NCBI RefSeq assembly: GCF_040645615.1
Contig: NZ_JBEYYO010000019.1
Coordinates: 48,399 to 112,398 of the forward strand
Length of the DNA stretch: 64,000 bases
Origin: Glycomyces sp040645615
Lineage (GTDB): Bacteria > Actinomycetota > Actinomycetes > Mycobacteriales > Micromonosporaceae
Reading direction: 5' to 3'
Below, one piece after another: positions 7,785 to 17,050 of this stretch. Positions within the stretch are counted from its first letter, which is position 1; each line of letters begins with the position of its first letter. Position numbers and translations under genes: made by a program. The notes under the pieces are model-generated. The model did no database searches. It was not told the DNA's origin and was given only the letters and a program-made list of their open reading frames with translations.

Positions 7785-8960
7785 ATGACCGATCTGCTGC
7801 TGTTCACCGCCGACCTGCGCGTCCACGACAACCCGGCGCTGGCCGAAGCGGCCGGGGCCGACCGGATCGTGCCGCTCTACGTGGACGATCCGCGGCGGCG
7901 CTCGAACCCGAACCGCCGCCGGTTCCTCCTCGAATCGCTCGACGACCTGCGCGCATCGCTCAGGGACCTCGGCGGCGACCTCGTGGTCCGCTCGGGCCCC
8001 ACGGTCGAGCAGGTCATGAAGGTGGCCGCGGCGACCGGAGCGCGGGCCGTGGTGTGCGCGAGGGACGCCGGGAGGTTCGAGACCCAGCTGCGAGCAGACC
8101 TCGCCGAGGCCTGCGAAACTGAAGGCATCGCCTACCGGGCCACGGCCGGACCGTCCGCGGTCGAGCCGGGGCGGCTGCGTCCCAGCGGCGGCGGCGACCA
8201 CTACAAGGTCTTCACCCCGTACTGGAGGGCCTGGTCGCAGGCCCGCTGGAGAGACGTGGCGGCCGAGGTCGACCGCCTCCGCGTCCCCGACCTGCCCGAG
8301 AGCGACGACCTCAGGCCCGAGGCGACCGAAGCGGACCTGCCGCCCGGCGGCGAACGGGCCGCGCTCGCCCGCCTGGACGACTGGGAGGCCTCCGGTTACG
8401 ACTCAGGCCGCGACGACCTCGCCGCCGACCGCACCTCCCGCCTCAGCCCCTACCTCGCGCTCGGCTGCCTCTCGGCCCGCGTCCTCGCGGCCGATCCGCG
8501 CCTGCCCGAGGCGTTCGTGCGGCAGCTGTGCTGGCGGGACTTCCACCGCCAGGTCCTCGCCGCGTTCCCGGCCCTGATCGACACCCCGTACAAGCGCAAC
8601 ATCGAAGAGGACTGGGACGCCGACCTCACCGCCCTCCAGGCCTGGCGCACCGCCACCACCGGCGTCGACATCGTGGACGCAGGCATGCGGCAGCTGCTCG
8701 CCGAAGGCTGGATGCACAACCGGGCCCGGCTCATCTGCGCCGGATACCTCACCCGCACCCTCGGCCTGGACTGGCGCGACGGCGCCGACCACTTCGCGCG
8801 CCACCTCGTGGACCTCGACGAGGCCAACAACTGGGGCAACTGGCAGTGGACGGCCGGGACCGGCAACGACACCCGGCCCAATCGCGGCTTCAACCACGAG
8901 CGCCAAGCCGCCCGCTTCGACCCCGACCGGGTCTACCGCCGCCGCTGGGGCTGCTCGTGA
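7785..8960 (+). CDS. Deoxyribodipyrimidine photolyase family protein
   Basis: 391 residues. The N-terminal photolyase domain (LLLFTADLRVHDNPAL) is followed by the FAD-binding domain with SPYLALGCLSARV, QLCWRDFHRQV, GMRQLLAEGWMHNRAR and NNWGNWQWTAGTGND, matching class I CPD photolyases, which repair UV dimers with blue light. The chain stops at YRRRWGCS; homologues usually continue past this Arg-Trp for some 20-40 residues, so the C-terminus is short. The last 28 nt overlap the convergent marR gene, which may explain the truncation. A cryptochrome-like role cannot be excluded. Confidence 0.9.
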   Translation: MTDLLLFTADLRVHDNPALAEAAGADRIVPLYVDDPRRRSNPNRRRFLLESLDDLRASLRDLGGDLVVRSGPTVEQVMKVAAATGARAVVCARDAGRFETQLRADLAEACETEGIAYRATAGPSAVEPGRLRPSGGGDHYKVFTPYWRAWSQARWRDVAAEVDRLRVPDLPESDDLRPEATEADLPPGGERAALARLDDWEASGYDSGRDDLAADRTSRLSPYLALGCLSARVLAADPRLPEAFVRQLCWRDFHRQVLAAFPALIDTPYKRNIEEDWDADLTALQAWRTATTGVDIVDAGMRQLLAEGWMHNRARLICAGYLTRTLGLDWRDGADHFARHLVDLDEANNWGNWQWTAGTGNDTRPNRGFNHERQAARFDPDRVYRRRWGCS

Positions 8961-9442
8961 GGCTCCCATTCGGCGCTGACGGCCTTCATCGCCTCGGTGC
9001 TCACGTCCAGGAACCGGGCCACGACCTCCCGCTCGGCCGGGCCGAACCCGGCCCACGCGGCGGCGAACGCCCGCGCCAGCGGCACGAACATCTTGCGGCC
9101 TTCCTCAAGGCCCGCTTCGGGAACGGTCAAAGCGACCCGGCGGCGGTCCCCGGTGGGCTTCTCGCGCGCCACGTGCCCGACCGCTTCGAGCCGGTCGATG
9201 AGCGCGGTCGTGGCCGAAGGGCTCAGCTCCAGTTCCCGGGCCAGCGCCGAAGGCGACATCGGCTCGCCGCGGCGGGCCGCGTCCAGGAGCAGCGCGAGCG
9301 CGTTGACGTCGGTGCGGTGGAGCCCGTGGCGGGCCCCGAAGCGCTCGGCGTACCGGTCGGATTCGACCGTGAGCGTCTGGAGCAGCCGGGTCAGGTCCTG
9401 GTCGGAGGGCGCGTCCGGGCCGTCTTGGGTGTCGCGGGTCAT
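8933..9442 (-). CDS. MarR-family transcriptional regulator
   Basis: 169 residues with the MarR winged helix: helix 3-4 region SALARELELSPSATTALIDRL and wing EKPTGDRRRVALTV. It is divergent from an MMPL pump, and a perfect 9-bp inverted repeat lies in between, so it probably represses the pump and itself in response to a ligand. It overlaps the photolyase 3' end by 28 nt in convergent orientation. Confidence 0.92.
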   Translation of the reverse strand: MTRDTQDGPDAPSDQDLTRLLQTLTVESDRYAERFGARHGLHRTDVNALALLLDAARRGEPMSPSALARELELSPSATTALIDRLEAVGHVAREKPTGDRRRVALTVPEAGLEEGRKMFVPLARAFAAAWAGFGPAEREVVARFLDVSTEAMKAVSAEWEPHEQPQRRR

Positions 9443-9484
9443 GCGCGCCGTCCAATCGGTGAAGTGGGCCGCCTTGTAGTCTAC

Positions 9485-9503
9485 TATTTCGATGATCGAA
9501 ATA
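9485..9503. promoter_or_regulatory. MarR operator (palindrome)
   Basis: TATTTCGAT-G-ATCGAAATA is a perfect 9-bp inverted repeat around one base in the marR/MMPL intergenic region, AT-rich against its surroundings. A further half site TTTTCGA follows at about 9505-9511. Size and placement fit a MarR dimer site over the divergent promoters. Confidence 0.75.
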
Positions 9504-9537
9504 CTTTTCGACTGAACTAACGCGCAGGAGTCCCGCC

Positions 9538-11619
9538 ATGGCCCCCGACCGACCCCGTTCCGTCCCCCGCTGGCGCTGGCTGCTGCCCGCGCTGCTCGCC
9601 CTCGCGTGGCTCGCCGTCGCCGCGTTCGCGGGCCCGTTCGCCGGGAAGCTCAGCCAGGTCGCCGAGAACGACGGCTCGGCGTTCCTGCCGTCCTCGGCCG
9701 AGTCCACCGAGGTCAACGAGCTGCGCAAGGCCTTCACCGACTCCGACTCCACAGTCGCGATCATCGTCGCCGAACGCACTGAGGGACTCTCCGACGCCGA
9801 CTTCGCCTACCTCGCGAGCGCCGGGACCGAGCTGGCCGAGCTCCCGTTCAACGCCGGGCCGCCGCCGCAACCCTTCCCCTCCGACGAGACCCCGCCCGAG
9901 GCCGCGCAGATGGTCGTCGTCATCGACTCGGGCACCGACGACGCTGAAGCGGTGGCCGAGATCCGCGAGATCCTCGACCAGGATCGTCCCGGCGGCCTCG
10001 AAGTGCTCGTCACCGGCCAGGCCGCGCTCGGCGCCGACCTCGGCGAGGCCTTCGGGGAGGTCGACGGCCTGCTCCTGCTGGTGGCGGCCTCGGTCGTCGC
10101 GGTGATCCTGGTGCTCGTCTACCGCTCCCCGCTGCTGCCGATCCTGGTGCTCCTGTCGAGCGGGTTCGCCCTGGCGGCCGCGAGCGCGGCGGTCTACGCG
10201 CTCGCCGACGCCGACGTGATCAGCCTCAACGGCCAGTCGCAGGGCATCTTGTTCATCCTCGTGTTCGGCGCGGCCACCGACTACGCGCTGCTGTTGGTGG
10301 CGCGGTTCCGCGAGGAACTGGCCTCGGCCGACCGGTTCACGGCCGTGCGGCGGGCGCTGCGGGCCACGATCGAACCGATCGCGGCCTCGGCGGGCACGGT
10401 CACGCTCGGCCTGCTGTGCCTGCTGTTCAGCCAGCTCGAATCCAACCGGGGCCTGGGGCCGGTGGCGGCGATCGGCATCGCCGCGTCCTTCGTGGCCGCC
10501 ACGACGTTCCTCCCGGCGGTGCTCGCGATCTGTGGCAAGGCCGCGTTCTGGCCCAGGCGCACCGCCAAGGTCCGAGGCGGGTCGCGCCTGTGGCGGGGCG
10601 TGGCCGGGCTGGTCCGCCGCCGCCCGCGCCTGGTCTGGGTCGTCACGGCCGCGGGCCTGGCCGTGGCCGCCGCGTTCATGGTGCAGCTCAAGGCCGACGG
10701 CACCGCGCAGACCGACGTGTTCCTCACCGACGTCGACTCCGTGGCCGGTCAAGAGGTCCTCGCCGCGCACTTCCCGGCCGGTTCGGGCACGCCCGCGGTG
10801 ATCATCGCGAACGCCGATGCCGCTGAGGAAGTGCTCGCGGCCGCCGAGGTCGACGGGGTCGCTTCGGCGGCGCCGGTCGTCGACGAGTCCGGCGCGGTCC
10901 GCGAGGCCGAGGGCCTGGTCATGATCGAGGCGGTCCTGGAGGACGCCCCCGACAGCGAAGCCGCCGAGGCCACTGTGGAGCGTCTGCGCGAAGCGGTGCA
11001 CGACGTGGACGGAGCCGACGCGAAAGTCGGCGGCCCCACCGCGATCCAGCTCGACACGCTGAAGGTCTCCGAAAGGGACCGGGCCGTGATCATCCCGATC
11101 GTGCTCGCCGTCATCCTCGCGGTCCTCATGCTGCTCTTGCGTTCGGTGCTCGCGCCGCTCCTGCTCACCGCGACCGTGGTGCTGTCCTTCGGCGCGACCA
11201 TGGGCGTCTCGGCGCTCGTGTTCAACCACCTGCTCGGCTTCCCCGGAGCCGACCCGACCGTGGTCCTGTTCGGGTTCGTGTTCCTGGTGGCCTTGGGGAT
11301 CGACTACAACATCTTCCTCATGACCCGGGTCCGCGAGGAGTCGGTGCGGCTCGGCACCCGGGCCGGGACGCTGCGCGGCCTGGTCGCCACCGGCGGGGTC
11401 ATCACCTCGGCCGGAGTGGTGCTGGCCGCGACGTTCTCGGCGCTCGCGGTCCTGCCGATCCTGTTCCTCGCCCAGATCGCGTTCGTGGTCGCGTTCGGGG
11501 TGCTCATCGACACGATCATCGTCCGCTCGCTGCTCGTCCCGGCCCTCACCTTCGACCTCGGCCGCCGCGTCTGGTGGCCCTCGAAGCTCGCGAAGGTAAG
11601 GCCCTCAGGCCGCGAGTAA
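9538..11619 (+). CDS. MMPL/RND-family transporter
   Basis: 693 residues with two repeats of the RND topology: an N-terminal helix, an extracytoplasmic loop (about 40-165), a bundle of helices (about 170-310), a second loop (about 385-510) and a second bundle. Signature acidic motifs ATDYALLLVARFREE and LGIDYNIFLMTRVREE sit in the two helix-4 regions and form the proton relay. It exports lipids or drugs by proton antiport; the substrate is unknown. Control by the divergent MarR protein is inferred. The start has GCAGGAG upstream. Confidence 0.93.
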   Translation: MAPDRPRSVPRWRWLLPALLALAWLAVAAFAGPFAGKLSQVAENDGSAFLPSSAESTEVNELRKAFTDSDSTVAIIVAERTEGLSDADFAYLASAGTELAELPFNAGPPPQPFPSDETPPEAAQMVVVIDSGTDDAEAVAEIREILDQDRPGGLEVLVTGQAALGADLGEAFGEVDGLLLLVAASVVAVILVLVYRSPLLPILVLLSSGFALAAASAAVYALADADVISLNGQSQGILFILVFGAATDYALLLVARFREELASADRFTAVRRALRATIEPIAASAGTVTLGLLCLLFSQLESNRGLGPVAAIGIAASFVAATTFLPAVLAICGKAAFWPRRTAKVRGGSRLWRGVAGLVRRRPRLVWVVTAAGLAVAAAFMVQLKADGTAQTDVFLTDVDSVAGQEVLAAHFPAGSGTPAVIIANADAAEEVLAAAEVDGVASAAPVVDESGAVREAEGLVMIEAVLEDAPDSEAAEATVERLREAVHDVDGADAKVGGPTAIQLDTLKVSERDRAVIIPIVLAVILAVLMLLLRSVLAPLLLTATVVLSFGATMGVSALVFNHLLGFPGADPTVVLFGFVFLVALGIDYNIFLMTRVREESVRLGTRAGTLRGLVATGGVITSAGVVLAATFSALAVLPILFLAQIAFVVAFGVLIDTIIVRSLLVPALTFDLGRRVWWPSKLAKVRPSGRE

Positions 11620-11660
11620 GGGATTTCAGGCCTCACGCGAGAGGAACTAAGCCGGGTAAG

Positions 11661-11740
11661 GGCCGGGGCGACGCGGACTGCTGATGCCCCGGCCCGGGCC
11701 TCAGCCCGAGTATTGGTGTCAGGCCGGAAAAGCTCCGGCC
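11661..11740 (+). promoter_or_regulatory. Two hairpins between MMPL gene and small gene
   Basis: GGCCGGGGC / GCCCCGGCC (11661-11669, 11686-11694) and GGCCGGA / TCCGGCC (11722-11728, 11734-11740). The first may terminate the MMPL transcript; the second lies 20 bp before the next start codon and could be in its leader. Confidence 0.45.
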
Positions 11741-11760
11741 GCAACACCGAAGGACTGAGG

Positions 11761-12006
11761 ATGAACGACTTCGACCTCCACTACATGCACTACGCCCGTG
11801 CCGAGGAGCTCCGCAAGAGCGCCGAGAACGAGCGCCTCGCCCGCAAGCTCGTCAAGGCCGCCAAGGCCACCCGCCGCGGCGGGGACGGCGCTCGCAACGC
11901 CCACAAGACCGGCGTCGCCGACCGCGTCGCCCGCGCGCTGGGTCGCAGGCACGAGACGGCCACCGACGCGGCCGCCTCCGGAAATGACACCACCACCGTG
12001 TCATAA
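11761..12006 (+). CDS. Small basic actinobacterial protein of unknown function
   Basis: 81 residues, rich in Arg, Lys and Ala, with a likely amphipathic helix over about residues 9-40 (YARAEELRKSAENERLARKL). No membrane segment or known domain. The N-terminal pattern resembles short hypothetical proteins common in actinobacteria. It starts with ATG after GAAGGACTGAGG and ends 9 bp before the large regulator gene, so the two may be co-transcribed. Confidence 0.75.
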   Translation: MNDFDLHYMHYARAEELRKSAENERLARKLVKAAKATRRGGDGARNAHKTGVADRVARALGRRHETATDAAASGNDTTTVS

Positions 12007-12007
12007 G

Positions 12008-12032
12008 GGCATGTCATGATTGCTGACATGCC
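12008..12032. promoter_or_regulatory. Perfect inverted repeat over the start of the LuxR-type regulator
   Basis: GGCATGTCA and TGACATGCC are perfect 9-bp arms around a 7-nt centre. The repeat covers the ATG at 12016 and ends inside the alternative ATG at 12028. It may be an operator for the regulator itself or an RNA hairpin that hides the start codon. Confidence 0.6.
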
Positions 12033-15000
12033 GCGCCTGGGTTCCGACCTTCCGCTCTTCGCCCGCGACGCCGAACTGGCCGCCCTCCGGGACGCCCTCG
12101 ACGCCGCGAAGCGAGGCCGCCCCGCGACAGTGCTCCTTTCCGGAGACGCGGGCGTGGGCAAGACCAGGCTCCTCCACGAGTTCGCCGACCACGCCGGTGA
12201 CGGTGTCCGCACCGTCACCGGCCACTGCCTCGACACGGCCGACTCCGCCCTCCCCTACCTGCCCTTCGCCGAGATCGTCGGCGGTCTCGCCCGCGACCTC
12301 CCCGACCTCGTCGCCGCCCATCCCGGCCTGCGCCCCCTCCTGCCCGGCCACCCCGTCGCCGCCGAAGGCGACCTCGGCCGCCTCGGCCTCTTCGAGGCCC
12401 TCCACGCCGCCCTCGCCGACCTCACCTCCGAGCAGCCGGTCGCCATCGTCATCGAAGACCTCCACTGGGCCGACCGCTCCAGCCGCGACCTCCTCGCGTT
12501 CCTCACCTCCCGGCTCACCGCCCAGCGCCTCCTCCTGGTCGGCACCTACCGCGCCGACGCCCTCCACCGCGGCCACCCCCTCCGGCCCCTCCTCGCCGAA
12601 CTCGTGCGACTCCCCGCCGTGCAGCGCCTCCACCTCGACCCCTTCGACGCCCAGCACGCCGCCGACTTCGTGCGCGAACTCAACACCGGGCTCGACGAGC
12701 AGACCGTCTCCAAGATCGCCGCCGCCTCCGAGGGCAACGCCTTCCTCGCCGAGGAACTGGCCGCCGCCGAGACCCACACCGTCACCTTCGAACTCGCCGA
12801 AGTGCTCCTCGCCCGCCTCGAACGCCTCCCCGAAGCCGCCAAGCAGGTCGTCCGCCTCGCCTCCGTCCTCGGCCGCCGCTTCACCTACCGCCGACTCAAC
12901 GCCGCCGCCTGGACCCTCCTCGACGAGACCGGCCTGCGGCACGAAAGGGAACTCGACCAGGCCCTGCGCGCGGCCATCTCCCACGGCATCATCGTCCAGA
13001 AGAGCGCCGACACCTACGCCTTCCGCCACGCCCTCCTCGGCGAAGCGGTCTACTCCGACCTCCTCCCCGGCGAGCGCATCCGCTTCCACCAGCGCATCGC
13101 CGAATCCCTCGCCGACGACGACGGCAAGGGCGCCGAAGCCGAACTCGCCCACCACGCCAACGAGTCCGGCGACTTCCCCTGCGCGCTCTCGGCCTCCGTG
13201 CGCGCCGCGAACGAGGCGGTCGAGCTCGCCGCCCCCGCCGAAGCGCTCCTGCACCTCGAACGCGCGCTCGCCCTGTTCAACCGCGTCCCCGCCGAGAAAC
13301 GCCCCGAAGGCATCACCGAGCTGCGCCTGCTCCTTCGCGCCGCCTCCAACGCCGAGGCCTCCGGCGAGATCAAACGCGCCCAGTCCTACTCCGCGGCCGC
13401 CGTGGCCCTCGCCGACGCCTCCGGCGACCGCGTCCAAAGGGCCTCCACCCGCCGCAAATACGCCCGCTACCTCCTCACCATCGAAGGCGACGAGCCCGAC
13501 GCCCACCGCGTCGCCATGGAGGCGTGGGAACTGGTCAAGGACGACGAGCCGCACGCCGTCAAGGCCTGGAGCCAGGCCATCCTCGCCCGCACCAGCGACG
13601 CCAACCGCTACCGGGACGAGGACGCCCCCGCCCGCTGGGCCGCCGAGGCCATCGCCACCGCCGACGCCATCACCGCCGCCGGAGTCGACCCCGAGGCCAG
13701 CACCGGGGCCATGGGCGACGACACCGCCCACCTCGCCGCCAAGGCCGACGCGATCCTCAGCGTCGCCACCGCCGAGTTCCGCCGAGGCCGCCTCACCGCC
13801 GACGAAGCGGTCGCCAAGCACTCCGAAGCCCTCGCGCTCGTGCGCGGCATCGGCTGGTACGAGGTCGAACTGCGCGCCCACTTCCGCAACGGCCTGGTGT
13901 TCATGGAGCACGCCCGCCTCGACGAAGCGCTGGTCCACTTCGAACGCGGCGCCGACCTGGCCCGCCGCACCGGCGACAAATGGAGCGGGTTCGGCATCGA
14001 ACTGGCCGTCCGCGAAGTCATGTGCGCCTACATGCTCGGCCGCTGGGACGAGGCCGAGGCCAGCAGCGAGATGGCCTCCAGCGTCCTCCCCGGCGTGGTC
14101 CTCACCCGCCTCACCGCCGCCGTCCTCCTCGTCGACGTCGCGCGCGGCCGCTTCGAGACCGCCGACCGCCGGTTGGACTACCTCGCCGACCGCTGGCAGC
14201 TCGACGGCCAGGTCCTCGCGCTCGCCTCGCTGTGCGGCGCCGAACTCGACCGCTGGCGGGGCCGCCCCGCCGACGCGCTGCGCCGCGCCGAGCAGGCCAC
14301 CGAGTGGATGACCCGCATGCGGGGCTACTACCTCGCCGGGCTCTCGGTGTGCGTCGCCGGCGTCGGCGCCGCGGCCGACCTCGCCCACGAACGCCGCCAA
14401 GGCGGCGACCTCGACGGCGCCAAAGCCGCCGTCGCCGCAGGTGAGCGCCTCGGCGAGCGGGCCCGGTTCTTCCTCGAACACGGCCGGCCGCTCTCGGGCA
14501 CCCTCGGCCCCGAAGGCCGCGCCTGGCTCGCCCAGCTCGCCGCGGAGGAATCCCGCCTGAACTCCGACGGCGACCCCGACCTGTGGCGCGCCGCCGCCGA
14601 GGCCTTCGACTACCGCAGCGCCGCGCCCGGCTTCGTCGCCACCGGCACCGGGATCGCGCTCGACGAGACCGAGCGCCTCGAACTGGCGCTCAACGACCCG
14701 TTTGCCTCCGAGACGCTCGCCGCCCTCGAAACGGCCGAGACCTCAGGCCGCCACTGGGCCGAACCGTACCGGCAGGCCTACGCCCAATGGCGACTCGCCG
14801 AAGCGCTGCTCGCACTGCCCGGCAACGAGTCCCGCACCGAGGCCGCCGCGGTCCTCAAGGAGGCCAAGGCCACCGCGTTCGGCCTCGGCGCCGAACCGCT
14901 GTGCCAGGCCCTCGGGGCCCTGGCCAAACGCGCCCGCCTCGACGCCGAGGTCCCCACCTCGACCCCGTTGACTCCCAGGGAGCTCGCGGTGATCCGCCAG

Positions 15001-15162
15001 GTGGCGAAGGGCCTCACCAACCGCCAGATCGGCTCCGAACTCTTCATCTCCGAGAAGACGGTCAGCGTCCACCTCTCCCGCGCGATGGCGAAACTCGAAG
15101 TGGCGGGCCGAGCGGCAGCGGTCAACGCGGCCCACCTCCGCGGCTACCTCACCGACTCCTGA
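12016..15162 (+). CDS. Large ATPase LuxR-family transcriptional regulator (LAL/MalT-like)
   Basis: 1048 residues, typical of LAL regulators. An N-terminal AAA-type ATPase has Walker A GDAGVGKT (residues 43-50) and Walker B IVIEDLHWAD; a long helical, TPR-like middle follows; the last 65 residues are a LuxR helix-turn-helix (LTPRELAVIRQVAKGLTNRQ, SEKTVSVHLSRAMAKL). Such proteins activate transcription after ATP and inducer binding. Two starts are possible, ATG 12016 and ATG 12028 (MPRLGSDLPLF); neither has a clear ribosome binding site and both lie in a palindrome. No target gene is evident, but the multicopper oxidase downstream is a candidate. Confidence 0.9.
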   Translation: MIADMPRLGSDLPLFARDAELAALRDALDAAKRGRPATVLLSGDAGVGKTRLLHEFADHAGDGVRTVTGHCLDTADSALPYLPFAEIVGGLARDLPDLVAAHPGLRPLLPGHPVAAEGDLGRLGLFEALHAALADLTSEQPVAIVIEDLHWADRSSRDLLAFLTSRLTAQRLLLVGTYRADALHRGHPLRPLLAELVRLPAVQRLHLDPFDAQHAADFVRELNTGLDEQTVSKIAAASEGNAFLAEELAAAETHTVTFELAEVLLARLERLPEAAKQVVRLASVLGRRFTYRRLNAAAWTLLDETGLRHERELDQALRAAISHGIIVQKSADTYAFRHALLGEAVYSDLLPGERIRFHQRIAESLADDDGKGAEAELAHHANESGDFPCALSASVRAANEAVELAAPAEALLHLERALALFNRVPAEKRPEGITELRLLLRAASNAEASGEIKRAQSYSAAAVALADASGDRVQRASTRRKYARYLLTIEGDEPDAHRVAMEAWELVKDDEPHAVKAWSQAILARTSDANRYRDEDAPARWAAEAIATADAITAAGVDPEASTGAMGDDTAHLAAKADAILSVATAEFRRGRLTADEAVAKHSEALALVRGIGWYEVELRAHFRNGLVFMEHARLDEALVHFERGADLARRTGDKWSGFGIELAVREVMCAYMLGRWDEAEASSEMASSVLPGVVLTRLTAAVLLVDVARGRFETADRRLDYLADRWQLDGQVLALASLCGAELDRWRGRPADALRRAEQATEWMTRMRGYYLAGLSVCVAGVGAAADLAHERRQGGDLDGAKAAVAAGERLGERARFFLEHGRPLSGTLGPEGRAWLAQLAAEESRLNSDGDPDLWRAAAEAFDYRSAAPGFVATGTGIALDETERLELALNDPFASETLAALETAETSGRHWAEPYRQAYAQWRLAEALLALPGNESRTEAAAVLKEAKATAFGLGAEPLCQALGALAKRARLDAEVPTSTPLTPRELAVIRQVAKGLTNRQIGSELFISEKTVSVHLSRAMAKLEVAGRAAAVNAAHLRGYLTDS

Positions 15163-15220
15163 CCTCTCGCCCCGCAATCGTCGCGGCGTGGGCGTGGGCG
15201 GGCCTGCGATGATCATTCGC

Positions 15221-15282
15221 CGCACCGCCGCACCGCCGCACCGCCGCACCGCCGCACCGCCGCACCGCCGCACCGCCGCACC
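15221..15282. repeat. Tandem octamer repeat (CGCACCGC)n
   Basis: About 7.75 uninterrupted copies of an 8-bp unit lie between the regulator and the multicopper oxidase. The unit is not a multiple of three and no gene crosses it. Copy number could change by slippage and alter spacing upstream of the oxidase gene. Confidence 0.9.
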
Positions 15283-15428
15283 TTCCTTCTGCGGCGTTCG
15301 GCGTGGCCTGGCCGCTTCCGACCGCTACTGCGGGTTGACTCGCCCGGTCCGCGTAGTCCTCCGGTGGTATGCGGATTGACCTCTCTCGCCCGATGCCGGG
15401 GTCGGGCCCGCGCACGAGTATTGCGGAC

Positions 15429-16961
15429 ATGAAGCGGCGTAAAGCACTCAAGTGGACCCTCATCGGCGGGGGCATCGGTATCGGCACCATTGCGCTCGGC
15501 GGCGCGGGCGCGTTCGCCTGGGTGTACTCGGCATCGAGGATCGACACCTTCGGCAAGATCGACTTCGACAAGCCCCTGGTGGTCCCCCCGCTGGCCGAAT
15601 CCGTCACCGACTCCTCTGGCTCACGCGTGTTCGACCTGGAGATCCGGGCTGGCGCGACGCAGTTCAAGGACGGCAAGGCCACCGACACCTGGGGCGTCAA
15701 CGGCGACTACCTCGGCCCGACGATCCGGGTCGAGCGCGGCGACGAGGTCGCGTTCGCGGTGCGCAACTCGCTCGACGTGGCGACCTCCATCCACTGGCAC
15801 GGCATGCACCTGCCCGCGGTCATGGACGGCGGGCCGCATCAGATGGTCGAGGCCGGCGGCGATTGGGCGCCCCAGTGGATGATCGACCAGCCCGCGTCGA
15901 CCCTCTGGTACCACCCGCACCCGCACGGGGAGACCGCCGAGCACGTCTACCGCGGCCTGGCCGGGATGATCATCATCGACGACGAGGAGTCGCAGGCGCT
16001 CGGCCTGCCGCAGACCTACGGTGTGGACGACCTGCCGATGGTGGTGCAGGACAAGAAGTTCGTGGGCAACAACCAGATGGTCGAAGGCGGCCGGTTCATG
16101 GGCACCCAGGGCACCATCGGCGACGAGGTGATGGTCAACGGCACCCTCGGCCCCTACTTCGACGTCACCACCCGGCTGGTCCGCCTGCGCCTGCTCAACG
16201 GCTCCAACGCCCGCATCTACAACTTCGGTTTCAGCGACGACCGGCCGTTCCAGCTGGTCGCCACCGACGGCGGCCTCCTGCCGGAGGCCTGGGAGACCCG
16301 GCGGCTCCCGCTCTCACCGGGTGAGCGAGCCGAGATCGTGGTCGCGTTCGAGCCCGGCGACACCGTCGATCTGCGCTCCTACCCGCTGGAGGACGCCCAC
16401 CAGGGCCCGTTCAACCGCTTCAACGGCGGGGACGACAAGCTCGACGTCTGCAGGTTCCGCGCGGCCGACTCGCTAAGCGACGACACCGAGGTCCCTGCGG
16501 TCATGAGCACCGCCCCCGACCTGGCCGATGCGGAGGTCGCCGAGGAGCGCCGGTTCGCCCTCTCGGGCTTCAACCAGATCAACGGCGAGTCGATGGACAT
16601 GCAGCGCATCGACTTCGGCGTCCGCGAGGGCACCGTCGAAGTCTGGGAGGTCTCGAACTCGGACGTGTACGCGCACAATTTCCACGTGCACGACGTGCAG
16701 TACCAGGTGCTCGACGTGAACGGGGAGGAGCCGGAGCCGCACATGCGGGGTTGGAAGGACACGATCCAGTTGATCCCGAAGCGGCACTATCGCATCGCGA
16801 TGCGCTTCAGCGAGTACACGGACCCCAACGTGCCCTACATGTACCACTGCCACATCCTCGCCCACGAGGACGCAGGGATGATGGGCCAGTTCGTGGTCCT
16901 CGGCGAGGGGGAGGAGATCGGGCAGGTCCCGACTGTCGACTCGGCGCACGCCCACGGCTGA
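15429..16961 (+). CDS. Secreted multicopper oxidase
   Basis: 510 residues. A basic start (MKRRKALK) and hydrophobic segment (about 9-32) form a signal or anchor with a twin arginine. Copper motifs appear in order: HWHG (122-125), HPHPHG (162-167), HNFHVHD and the C-terminal HCHILAHEDAGMM (from about 473) with the type 1 Cys-His-Met ligands. It should oxidise metals or phenolic substrates with oxygen, in the manner of CueO or bilirubin oxidase. The ATG at 15429 is chosen because the upstream extension lacks sense; no good ribosome binding site is visible. A double terminator follows. Confidence 0.92.
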   Translation: MKRRKALKWTLIGGGIGIGTIALGGAGAFAWVYSASRIDTFGKIDFDKPLVVPPLAESVTDSSGSRVFDLEIRAGATQFKDGKATDTWGVNGDYLGPTIRVERGDEVAFAVRNSLDVATSIHWHGMHLPAVMDGGPHQMVEAGGDWAPQWMIDQPASTLWYHPHPHGETAEHVYRGLAGMIIIDDEESQALGLPQTYGVDDLPMVVQDKKFVGNNQMVEGGRFMGTQGTIGDEVMVNGTLGPYFDVTTRLVRLRLLNGSNARIYNFGFSDDRPFQLVATDGGLLPEAWETRRLPLSPGERAEIVVAFEPGDTVDLRSYPLEDAHQGPFNRFNGGDDKLDVCRFRAADSLSDDTEVPAVMSTAPDLADAEVAEERRFALSGFNQINGESMDMQRIDFGVREGTVEVWEVSNSDVYAHNFHVHDVQYQVLDVNGEEPEPHMRGWKDTIQLIPKRHYRIAMRFSEYTDPNVPYMYHCHILAHEDAGMMGQFVVLGEGEEIGQVPTVDSAHAHG

Positions 16962-16975
16962 GGCCGAGGGAGCGC

Positions 16976-17003
16976 CGCCGCCCGGGTCGGGCTCCGGGCG
17001 GCG
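16976..17003 (+). terminator. Terminator of multicopper oxidase gene
   Basis: CGCCGCCCGG / CCGGGCGGCG form a 10-bp stem with an 8-nt loop, 15 bp after the stop codon. Confidence 0.7.
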
Positions 17004-17004
17004 A

Positions 17005-17044
17005 GGCGGGCGGGCCGGACGTAGGCACCCAAGGCCCGCCCGCC
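17005..17044 (-). terminator. Terminator of the PH-domain/lar unit
   Basis: GGCGGGCGGGCC / GGCCCGCCCGCC form a 12-bp stem with a 16-nt loop, 6 bp beyond the stop of the minus-strand gene. Confidence 0.7.
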
Positions 17045-17050
17045 TTGAAG

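Noticed and set aside
8930..8990. Frameshift restoring the usual photolyase C-terminus
   Set aside because: The other frames after the stop give no recognisable continuation, and the DNA codes for marR on the opposite strand.
12001..14481. Long open frame antisense to the LuxR-type regulator
   Set aside because: Gly/Ala/Val/Glu-rich shadow frame with no family resemblance; the sense strand gives a complete LAL regulator.
15221..15282. CRISPR array
   Set aside because: The unit is 8 bp with no spacers; no cas genes in the window.
15188..15379. Short frame with TAAPPHRR repeats
   Set aside because: It only translates the octamer tandem repeat and has no ribosome binding site.
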